64,000 nucleotides of DNA from Pseudomonas borbori (lineage in GTDB: Bacteria; Pseudomonadota; Gammaproteobacteria; Pseudomonadales; Pseudomonadaceae), in NCBI RefSeq assembly GCF_900115555.1, contig NZ_FOWX01000001.1, positions 218,962 through 282,961 on the forward strand, in the 5' to 3' direction. Of the stretch, positions 57,635-64,000 are shown piece by piece (position 1 is the first letter of the stretch; the number at the start of each line of letters is the position of its first letter). The position numbers were made by a program, and so were the translations under genes. The notes beneath the pieces are model-generated. The model was not told the DNA's origin and did not search any database. It saw nothing but the letters and a program-made list of their open reading frames with translations.

Positions 57635-59104
57635 ATGCCTTCGATAACCGTTGAATCCTGTACTTTTGCCTTGTTCGGCGCGCTGGGCGATCTGGCCCTG
57701 CGCAAACTGTTTCCGGCACTCTACCAACTCGACCGCGCGGGCCTGCTGCATGCCGATACGCGGATTTTCGCCCTGGCGCGCGAGAATGGCGAGGCGCAAC
57801 AGCATCTGGCCTGCATCGGCGAGCACCTGCTGCGCCACGTGCCGGCCAACGAGGTCGACAAGGCGGTGCTGCAGCGCTTCCAGGCACGCCTCAGCTACCT
57901 GACCATGGACTTCCTCCAGGCCGATGACTACGACGCGCTGGCCGAGCAGGTTGGCAGTGGCGAACGGCTGATCGCCTATTTCGCCACGCCGGCTGCGGTC
58001 TACGGTGGCATCTGCGCCAACCTGGCGCGGGTCGGTCTGGCCGAGCGGGCGCGGGTGGTGCTGGAAAAGCCCATCGGCCATGATCTGGAGTCCTCGCGGG
58101 CGGTCAACGACGCGGTCGCGCAGTATTTCCCGGAAACCCGTATCTACCGCATCGACCATTACCTGGGCAAGGAGACGGTGCAGAACCTGATTGCCCTGCG
58201 TTTCGCCAACAGCCTGTTCGAAACCCAGTGGAACCAGAACCACATCTCCCACGTGGAAATCACCGTGGCGGAGAAGGTCGGCATCGAAGGCCGTTGGGGC
58301 TACTTCGACCAGGCCGGTCAGCTGCGCGACATGATCCAGAATCACCTGCTGCAACTGCTCTGCCTGATCGCCATGGACCCGCCCAGCGACCTGTCCGCCG
58401 ACAGCATTCGCGACGAGAAGGTCAAGGTACTCAAGGCCCTGGCGCCGATGACCGGTGAGCAACTCAGCCAGCAGGTGGTGCGCGGCCAGTACGTGGCCGG
58501 CAGCAGCGATGGCAAGGCGGTGCCGGGTTATCTGGAAGAAGAGAATTCCAACACCCGCAGCGACACCGAAACCTTTGTCGCCCTGCGTGCGGACATTCGC
58601 AACTGGCGCTGGGCCGGTGTGCCGTTCTACCTGCGCACCGGCAAGCGCATGGCGGAGAAGATGTCGCAGATCGTCATCCACTTCAAAGCGCCGCCGCACT
58701 ACATCTTCGACCCTGAGCAGCGCCAGCTGATCGGCAACAAACTGATCATCCGCCTGCAACCGGACGAGGGCATCGCCCTGCAGGTGATGACCAAGGATCA
58801 GGGCCTGGACAAGGGCATGCAGTTGCGCAGCGGCCCGCTGCAACTGAATTTTTCCGATACCTACCGCAGTGCCCGGGTGCCCGATGCCTACGAACGGCTG
58901 CTGCTGGAAGTGATGCGTGGCAACCAGAACCTGTTCGTGCGCAAGGATGAAATCGAACACGCCTGGCAGTGGTGCGATCAGCTGATCGCCGGCTGGAAGC
59001 GCCTGGGTGACTCGCCGAAACCCTATGCGGCCGGCACCTGGGGGCCGATGGGCTCGATTGCCCTGATCACCCGCGACGGGAGGTCCTGGTATGGCGATCT
59101 CTGA
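57635..59104 (+). CDS. zwf: Glucose-6-phosphate 1-dehydrogenase
   Basis: Zwf oxidises glucose-6-phosphate to 6-phosphogluconolactone, reducing NAD(P). The 489 residues have the N-terminal coenzyme loop [19 protein letters not shown], the catalytic [13 protein letters not shown] (Asp-His pair) and substrate-binding EKPIGHD. The leader AAAAGAACAAAC before the ATG is A-rich with no clear ribosome-binding site, possibly an Hfq/Crc target. It heads zwf-pgl-eda and overlaps pgl by 14 bases. Confidence 0.96.
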   Translation: MPSITVESCTFALFGALGDLALRKLFPALYQLDRAGLLHADTRIFALARENGEAQQHLACIGEHLLRHVPANEVDKAVLQRFQARLSYLTMDFLQADDYDALAEQVGSGERLIAYFATPAAVYGGICANLARVGLAERARVVLEKPIGHDLESSRAVNDAVAQYFPETRIYRIDHYLGKETVQNLIALRFANSLFETQWNQNHISHVEITVAEKVGIEGRWGYFDQAGQLRDMIQNHLLQLLCLIAMDPPSDLSADSIRDEKVKVLKALAPMTGEQLSQQVVRGQYVAGSSDGKAVPGYLEEENSNTRSDTETFVALRADIRNWRWAGVPFYLRTGKRMAEKMSQIVIHFKAPPHYIFDPEQRQLIGNKLIIRLQPDEGIALQVMTKDQGLDKGMQLRSGPLQLNFSDTYRSARVPDAYERLLLEVMRGNQNLFVRKDEIEHAWQWCDQLIAGWKRLGDSPKPYAAGTWGPMGSIALITRDGRSWYGDL

Positions 59105-59804
59105 TCTCGATTTACCGCTGGGCGTGGTGGCGCGCAGCCTGAGCAATCCGGCGCAACTGGCCAAGGCCCTGGCCCAGGCGGTTGGCGAGGCGCTGCGCGT
59201 GGCGATCGACAGCCATGGTGTCGCGACCCTGGTGGTTTCCGGCGGGCGCAGTCCGATCGCCTTCTTCGAACACCTGGCGCAGCAGTCACTGGACTGGGCG
59301 CAGGTAGTGATCAGCCTGGCGGACGAGCGCTGGGTGCCGGTCGCCCACCCCGACAGCAACGAAGGCCTGGTGCGCCGCCATTTGCTCCGGGGCCCGACTG
59401 CTGCGGCACGCTTTGTCGGCCTGTACCAGCCAGCTGCCAACCTGGAGCAAGCGGCGCTGCAAGCCGATCAGGCCCTGGCCGAGCTGCCGCCGATCGACGT
59501 GCTGGTACTGGGCATGGGCGATGACGGCCATACCGCTTCGCTGTTCCCCAATAGCCCGAATCTGCACGACGCCTTGCAGACCGACTGCCCGCGCCGCTGT
59601 CTGCCGATGCTGGCGCCCAGCGTGCCGCATCAGCGCCTGAGCATGACCTTGCCGTTACTGCGCTCGGCCCGTATGCCGCTGCTGGCCCTGCAGGGTCAAG
59701 GCAAGCTCGAGACCCTGGCCGCCGCCCTGGCTGCGGGCGAGGAGGCAAACATGCCGGTGCGCGCGCTCCTACATTCCCCCCTTGAGATTTACTGGTGCCC
59801 CTAG
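59091..59804 (+). CDS. pgl: 6-phosphogluconolactonase
   Basis: Pgl hydrolyses 6-phosphogluconolactone to 6-phosphogluconate. The 237-residue protein belongs to the NagB/RpiA-like DevB family, with [41 protein letters not shown] and the signature [16 protein letters not shown]. It overlaps zwf by 14 bases and precedes eda by 19 bases. Confidence 0.95.
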   Translation: MAISDLDLPLGVVARSLSNPAQLAKALAQAVGEALRVAIDSHGVATLVVSGGRSPIAFFEHLAQQSLDWAQVVISLADERWVPVAHPDSNEGLVRRHLLRGPTAAARFVGLYQPAANLEQAALQADQALAELPPIDVLVLGMGDDGHTASLFPNSPNLHDALQTDCPRRCLPMLAPSVPHQRLSMTLPLLRSARMPLLALQGQGKLETLAAALAAGEEANMPVRALLHSPLEIYWCP

Positions 59805-59823
59805 GGCCGAAGGACCAGCCGAT

Positions 59824-60495
59824 ATGACGACCAACGACAATCGCCAGCACACCCGCATGGCCGAAAAAATCGCCCAGATCGACAGCCTCTGCGCCCGTGC
59901 GCGGATCATGCCGGTGATTACCATTGCCCGCGAGGCGGACATCCTGCCGTTGGCCGATGCCCTGGCGGCCGGTGGCCTGAGCGTGCTGGAAATCACCCTG
60001 CGCTCGGCCCATGGCCTGACCGCCATTCGCCTGCTACGCGAGCAACGGCCCGAACTCTGCGTCGGCGCCGGCACCGTGCTCGACCTGCAGATGCTCGCCG
60101 CCGCCGAGGAGGCCGGTGCGCAGTTCATCGTCACCCCCGGCTCGACCGCCGAGCTGCTCAAGGCCAGCCTGGACAGCGAGGTGCCAATGCTGCCCGGCAC
60201 CAGCAGCGCCTCGGACATCATGCTCGGCTATGCCCTCGGCTACCGCCGCTTCAAACTGTTCCCTGCGGAAGTCTGCGGCGGCACCGCGGCGCTCAAGGCT
60301 CTTGGTGGTCCCTTCGGCGATGTGCGGTTCTGCCCCACCGGCGGCATCAACCCCGACAACCTGCAGCGCTACATGGCCCTGCCCAACGTGATGTGCGTCG
60401 GCGGCACCTGGATGTTCGACAGCCAGTGGGTCAAGAACGGCGACTGGGCACGCATTCAGCAGTGCAGTGCCGAGGCCTTGCAACTGCTGGCCTGA
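59824..60495 (+). CDS. eda: KDPG/KHG aldolase
   Basis: Eda splits 2-keto-3-deoxy-6-phosphogluconate into pyruvate and glyceraldehyde-3-phosphate, thereby removing the HexR inducer. The 223 residues contain the substrate-binding VLEITLRSAHGL (Glu general base), GAGTVLD, and the Schiff-base Lys K144 in YRRFKLFPAEVCGG, followed by CPTGGINPDNLQ. AAGGA before 59824 sets the start; an ATG 14 codons earlier overlaps pgl. It ends the zwf operon. Confidence 0.96.
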   Translation: MTTNDNRQHTRMAEKIAQIDSLCARARIMPVITIAREADILPLADALAAGGLSVLEITLRSAHGLTAIRLLREQRPELCVGAGTVLDLQMLAAAEEAGAQFIVTPGSTAELLKASLDSEVPMLPGTSSASDIMLGYALGYRRFKLFPAEVCGGTAALKALGGPFGDVRFCPTGGINPDNLQRYMALPNVMCVGGTWMFDSQWVKNGDWARIQQCSAEALQLLA

Positions 60496-60511
60496 GCCGC
60501 CGGCGCCCGAG

Positions 60512-60597
60512 CGTAGGGTGCGCCGTGCGCACCAATATAGGACGCGTCGCCTTCCTGCGATGGTGCGCGCGGCCTGGGCGGCACAGCACACCCTACG
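60512..60597. repeat. GTAGGGTGCGC repeat after eda
   Basis: An exact 22-base copy (60512-60533) is followed by a decayed inverted copy ending CACACCCTACG (about 60562-60597). It fills most of the 137-base gap between eda and the aldo/keto reductase gene. Confidence 0.8.
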
Positions 60598-60632
60598 GGC
60601 GTTCGCCCGACTCCTTATTGGAATCCGCCAGC

Positions 60633-61496
60633 ATGAATCAACCACCGATCGAGCAGCCCTTGCTGCTCGGCATGATGCGCCTGCTCGATTATCCCGAGTT
60701 GGCAACCCCGCAGGCCCTGCTGGGCTTTGTCGAACGCTGCGTCGAGCTGGGCTTGAATGCTTTCGATCACGCCAATATCTACGGCATGGGCCAGTGCGAA
60801 GCGCATTTCGGCGCGGCCTTGCGCCTGCGCCCGCAGTTGCGCGGCCAGCTGCAACTGATCAGCAAGGCCGATATCGTGCCGGCGGCGCTGGACAGCTCGC
60901 GCTGGAAGGTCAAGCACTACAACAGCGGGGCGGCCTACCTGACGCAGGCGGTCGATGATTCCCTGCAGCGCCTGGGTGTCGAGCGCCTGGATGGCTTTCT
61001 CATGCATCGTCCCGATCCGCTGCTGTGCGCCGACGAAGTAGTGCGCGCCCTGCAGGGCCTGGTCGAGAGCGGCAAGGTCGGCTGGCTCGGGTTGTCCAAC
61101 GCCGCGCCGCTGCACTGGCAAAGCCTGGGCCGCGAGTTGCCGCTGCGCTGTAACCAGATCGAACTGTCGCTGCAGGCTCAGCAACCAGTCTGGGACGGTC
61201 AGTTGCAGGCCATGCAGGCCGACGGCTTGCAGGTCCTGGCCTGGTCGCCGCTGGCCGGCGGCGCTTTTCCTCCGGCCTTGCAGCAGGCCCTGGCCGAGGT
61301 GGCTGGGGTGTTACAGGCAACCCCCAACCAGGTTGCCCTGGCCTGGTTGCGCCGTTTGCCGGGCAGCCCGCGGCCGATCCTCGGCAGCCTGCGCTGGTCG
61401 CGGATCGAGGAGGCCTTGAGCGGCGCTGCGTTGCACCTGGACGCCCCGACCTGGTTTTACCTGGCCGAAGCGGCGCGCGGGCACAGGGTTCCCTGA
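60633..61496 (+). CDS. Aldo/keto reductase
   Basis: A 287-residue TIM-barrel NADPH oxidoreductase. The AKR catalytic tetrad is visible: Asp and Tyr in NAFDHANIYGMGQCE, Lys in LISKADI and His in LDGFLMHRPDPL. The C-terminal cofactor region is WLRRLPGSPRPILGSLRWSRIEEAL. The layout resembles E. coli YdhF-type members. The start at 60633 (MNQPPIEQPLLLGMMRL) is set by family fit. The substrate is unknown; proximity to eda may be incidental because a repeat block separates them. Confidence 0.88.
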   Translation: MNQPPIEQPLLLGMMRLLDYPELATPQALLGFVERCVELGLNAFDHANIYGMGQCEAHFGAALRLRPQLRGQLQLISKADIVPAALDSSRWKVKHYNSGAAYLTQAVDDSLQRLGVERLDGFLMHRPDPLLCADEVVRALQGLVESGKVGWLGLSNAAPLHWQSLGRELPLRCNQIELSLQAQQPVWDGQLQAMQADGLQVLAWSPLAGGAFPPALQQALAEVAGVLQATPNQVALAWLRRLPGSPRPILGSLRWSRIEEALSGAALHLDAPTWFYLAEAARGHRVP

Positions 61497-61505
61497 GCGG
61501 ATCTG

Positions 61506-62456
61506 CTAGCGGAACAGCCGGCGCGGCAGCCAGTTCAGATAGCCCAGCATGCCGAACAGTTCGACCAGCGACTGCACGACAATCACCACTGCCGCCACTT
61601 CCCAGCCGTGCGGCAGGCTCAGGGCAAAGGGCAGCACGACGAAGGAGTTGCGCGTGCCCAGGCTGAAGGCGAGGGTGCGACCGTGGCTGGCGGGCAGTCG
61701 CCAGGCCAGCGCCAGCAGCTTGGCGATCAGTGCCGCCAGCAGCAGGTAGGCGATAAACACCGGCACCAGCACCGGCAGCAGCTCCAGTGCATCCCGCACC
61801 GCCGCGACCTGGGCGCCGGCGATCAGCAACAACACCAGACCCAGCAGCGGCACCGGCCACCAGGCCAGGCGCTGGCGCAGGGCGTCGCGTTCGGCCCGCG
61901 CCGCGAACCAGCGCTCGCTGAGGGCGGCGAGCAGCAGGGGCAGCAGCACGACCAGCAGCGCCGGCAACAGATCCCCGGGCGCCAGTGCACTGGCCAGTTG
62001 CGCGTCCGCCAGCAGCCACAGATAGAGCGGCAGAAGCAGCAATTGCAGGAGCAGGTTGAGCGGCGTCACGGCCACCGCGCGCGGCACATCGCCGTGGCCC
62101 AGCTGGGTGAAGGTGATGAACCAGTCGGTGCAGGGCACCAGCAACACCAGCAGCACCCCGACACGTAGCACCGGATCATCCGGCAGCCAGTGCAGCAGGC
62201 CCCAGACCAGCACGGGGACCAGCAGGAAGTTGCCGACCAGCAAGGCGCTGATGAAGCGTCGATCGGCGCAGGCTTCACGCAGGTGCAGCAGCGGCACCTG
62301 CACGAAGGTCGCATAGAGCAACAGCAGCAGCGTCGGCCAGAGCAGGGCTTGCAGGGTCGCGGCGAGGCCCGGCCACCGGCTGCCGAGCAGCAGTCCGGCG
62401 ATGATGGCCGTCAGGTAAACCCAGACTTGCCGGCGTTCCAGGGTCAGACGATTCAA
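61506..62456 (-). CDS. ACR3/bile acid:sodium symporter-family transporter
   Basis: The 316 residues contain about ten membrane segments of the BART superfamily. The motif VPCTDWFITFTQLGHGD resembles the conserved Cys-containing TM4 region of ACR3 arsenite exporters, and LGTRNSFVVLPFALSLP resembles the TM9 region. No arsR or arsC lies nearby, so arsenite export is uncertain and an organic anion/sodium symport role is possible. It converges on the aldo/keto reductase gene with 9 bases between stops. Confidence 0.8.
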   Translation of the reverse strand: MNRLTLERRQVWVYLTAIIAGLLLGSRWPGLAATLQALLWPTLLLLLYATFVQVPLLHLREACADRRFISALLVGNFLLVPVLVWGLLHWLPDDPVLRVGVLLVLLVPCTDWFITFTQLGHGDVPRAVAVTPLNLLLQLLLLPLYLWLLADAQLASALAPGDLLPALLVVLLPLLLAALSERWFAARAERDALRQRLAWWPVPLLGLVLLLIAGAQVAAVRDALELLPVLVPVFIAYLLLAALIAKLLALAWRLPASHGRTLAFSLGTRNSFVVLPFALSLPHGWEVAAVVIVVQSLVELFGMLGYLNWLPRRLFR

Positions 62457-62571
62457 TGCGCTGCTTCCGTAGGTCCATGTGCGCGCGTGCAGCCAGCCGT
62501 CAGCCAGGCGCCCGCGGTTTGGCCGCGCATCATAGACGGGCTCTTGGGTTAAATCACGACGCCCCGGTCGC

Positions 62572-63474
62572 TTATTCGACAGTCGTGTCCGCCTGCTGAC
62601 GGTGGATCTCCTGGCGTTTCATCGTCAGGTACTGTTCGCGCTCGAGTTCGTGCAGTTGCGTCGGGTATTGCTCGACAGCGCTGTGCCAGAGGTTCAGGCG
62701 TTTTTCCAGGCGCGCCGCTGGCGGCTCCGCCAGGGCGCTGAGGTAGGCCTCGATCGCCAGGTAGTAGCGCATGGTGTTGCGTTCGATCAGGCCGCGCATG
62801 CCGCCGATGTAGACGGGCTGGCCCGCGGCATCGCGGGCGACGATGCTGAAACCCACCTTGTTGCGCCCCAGGGTCGCCAGGTAGGCCTGCGTGGCCACGC
62901 GCGCCGCCATGCCGTAAGCATAGGAGTAGGACAGGTGCAGGAAGCTGCGCCGCTCATCGAGCGCCACCGCTTCGAGCTTGATGCGGTAGCGGCTGGTGCC
63001 CAGCGGTCCATCCTCGGCATCCAGCCGCACCTGGAGAAACTCGGGCGTAGCCGTGGCGACCCGGTAGGTGAATTCGAACGGATAGGCATCGGCCAGCGCC
63101 TGCTCGAACTTGCGGCCGATATGCAGGTGCAGAACCTCAGCAGACGGACTCGATGAGGCGCGGCAGCTTTTCACATTCAGGTGCAGGATGAGGATGTCGC
63201 ACCAGTGCGTGCTGCCTTGCAACGCCGTGCCGACCAGGGCATAGGGCTGCTCGATCACGGCGTAGATATCGCCTTGCAAGGTGTCTTCTGTTTGCCGGGA
63301 CTCGAGATGCAACGGGCGTTGGAACGGGGTGTCGCTCAGCTGTTCAGCCAGGGCGGCATGCCGGGCCTTGAGCGACTGCGGGTCCTGGGCGTAGGCCGGT
63401 GCCATGAGCAGCAGCGCCAACAACAGGGTTGCGCCTAGCCACTGCAAACCGCCTGCTGGCAGCGAACGCCTCAT
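62572..63474 (-). CDS. Exported protein of unknown function, coupled to a phospholipase-D gene
   Basis: The 300-residue protein starts with a Sec signal (residues 1-29, ending APAYA). The mature part alternates beta and helix with RQTEDTLQGDIYAVIEQPYALVGTAL, CDILILHLNVKSC (possible disulfide) and a long segment FLHLSYSYAYGMAARVATQAYLATLGRNKVGFSIV. The C-terminus is helical and charged. I do not recognise the family. The START/polyketide-cyclase-like pattern in the first part is only a suspicion. Its start overlaps the upstream phospholipase-D-family stop by 4 bases, so the two probably work together in the envelope. Confidence 0.7.
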   Translation of the reverse strand: MRRSLPAGGLQWLGATLLLALLLMAPAYAQDPQSLKARHAALAEQLSDTPFQRPLHLESRQTEDTLQGDIYAVIEQPYALVGTALQGSTHWCDILILHLNVKSCRASSSPSAEVLHLHIGRKFEQALADAYPFEFTYRVATATPEFLQVRLDAEDGPLGTSRYRIKLEAVALDERRSFLHLSYSYAYGMAARVATQAYLATLGRNKVGFSIVARDAAGQPVYIGGMRGLIERNTMRYYLAIEAYLSALAEPPAARLEKRLNLWHSAVEQYPTQLHELEREQYLTMKRQEIHRQQADTTVE

Positions 63475-64000
63475 AGCCAGTACGCCCACAGGCGCCCGAG
63501 CAATTCCTTGATTCTCGCGTCGAGGGGGCGACGGCGCCATTGTTCGAGGGTGATCGGCTCCGATCTATCCCGGTCGGCGAGAAAGGCCGCGCGCATCTTG
63601 CCGCCGAAATCCGGGCCGAGCACCACCGCATTGACCTCCTGGTTGTGCAGAAAACTGCGCCAGTCGAGGTTGGTCGAGCCGACGGTCGACCAGACTCCGT
63701 CGATCACCGCGGTCTTCACGTGCAGCAAGGCATCGCGGCGCTGGTACAGCTTGACCCCGGCCCGCAGCAACTCGCCGTAATAGGCGCGGCCGGCATGCAG
63801 AACCAGCCAGGAATCGCTGCTGCCGGGCAGGATCAGCTGCACGTCGACGCCGCGCGCCGCCGCCTGCTTGAGCGCGTCGAGCAGCTGCGGGTCGGGCACG
63901 AAGTAGGCATTGGTCAGCCAGATCTCGCTTTGTGCGCTGCGCAGTGCCGAGATCAGGGTGACGTAGATCAGGCTGTAGGGATCGTCCGGCGAGCTGCCGA
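63471..64000 (-). CDS. Phospholipase D/cardiolipin synthase family protein, N-terminus outside the window
   Basis: The frame is open to the window edge and gives the last 176 residues. It contains one HKD motif, HVKTAVIDGVWSTVGSTNLDWRSFLHN, and before it IWLTNAYFVPDPQLLDALKQAAARGVDVQLILPG, the standard context of the second HKD in ClsA/ClsC-like enzymes. The first HKD would lie beyond 64000. An internal GTG at 63897-63899 is not the start, since the family sequence continues upstream. It is translationally coupled to the exported protein at 62572-63474. Confidence 0.85.
   Translation of the reverse strand, partial: GSSPDDPYSLIYVTLISALRSAQSEIWLTNAYFVPDPQLLDALKQAAARGVDVQLILPGSSDSWLVLHAGRAYYGELLRAGVKLYQRRDALLHVKTAVIDGVWSTVGSTNLDWRSFLHNQEVNAVVLGPDFGGKMRAAFLADRDRSEPITLEQWRRRPLDARIKELLGRLWAYWL

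Noticed and set aside
61506..62456. Dedicated arsenic resistance operon
   Set aside because: The transporter has an ACR3-like Cys motif, but no arsR, arsC or arsH lies beside it, so only a family-level call is made.

Overview
The window looks like a chromosomal segment of a Pseudomonas species: high GC, a Pseudomonas-type Entner-Doudoroff (ED) locus with gltR2/gtrS, gtsABCD and hexR, a tandem-domain polyphosphate:AMP phosphotransferase, lpxH-ppiB, mnmC and many REP-like repeats. It is not arranged like P. aeruginosa. The ED locus carries extra glycolytic genes, the sugar porin is of the LamB rather than the OprB type, and the homogentisate dioxygenase is a short variant. The species cannot be named from this window. 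No prophage, insertion sequence, CRISPR array, tRNA or rRNA was seen.

Layout. 1-9 kb holds housekeeping genes: the tail of an arylesterase, a tandem universal stress protein behind an Anr/Dnr box, miaE, a divergent MFS/LysR pair, lpxH-ppiB, a heme-protein/CsoR-like sensor operon with its own operator, and mnmC. 9-21 kb holds pap, a thiolase, a DMT transporter, fumC with a flavodoxin-fold reductase, a DUF2804 gene, bolA-like, trhO, a DsbA-like protein and an ABC exporter. 22-26.4 kb is a tyrosine/homogentisate catabolic run (hpd, hmgA, fah, maiA). 26.9-33 kb holds a chemoreceptor, a DUF457-type membrane hydrolase, arfB, a CDF metal exporter with its divergent MerR regulator, and a LysR gene. 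33-35.6 kb is a bufferin-type RiPP cluster (precursor, DUF692 MNIO enzyme, DUF2063 partner, DoxX). mgsA follows.

36.7-60.5 kb is the sugar locus: gap divergent from edd-glk-gltR2-gtrS, then gtsABCD, a LamB-like porin and a hexose-6-phosphate mutarotase. Next comes pyk, a 58-codon ORF, eno, a gapN-like gene and gpmI, and then hexR divergent from zwf-pgl-eda. Glucose would enter through the porin and Gts transporter and be phosphorylated by Glk. It would then pass through Zwf, Pgl, Edd and Eda to pyruvate and glyceraldehyde-3-phosphate. The pyk-eno-gapN-gpmI module would carry the triose to pyruvate, so the locus encodes nearly the whole glucose-to-pyruvate route.

The main observation is regulatory. 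A perfect 11-bp-arm palindrome upstream of pyk (50093-50120) closely matches the HexR-like operator at zwf and the one at gap. This suggests the inserted lower-glycolysis module has joined the HexR regulon. The small ORF between pyk and eno, and a GapN-like protein lacking the usual catalytic glutamate, are the most unusual protein-level features. 60.6-64 kb holds an aldo/keto reductase, an ACR3/bile-acid-type transporter, an exported protein of unknown function and a phospholipase-D family protein cut by the window edge.
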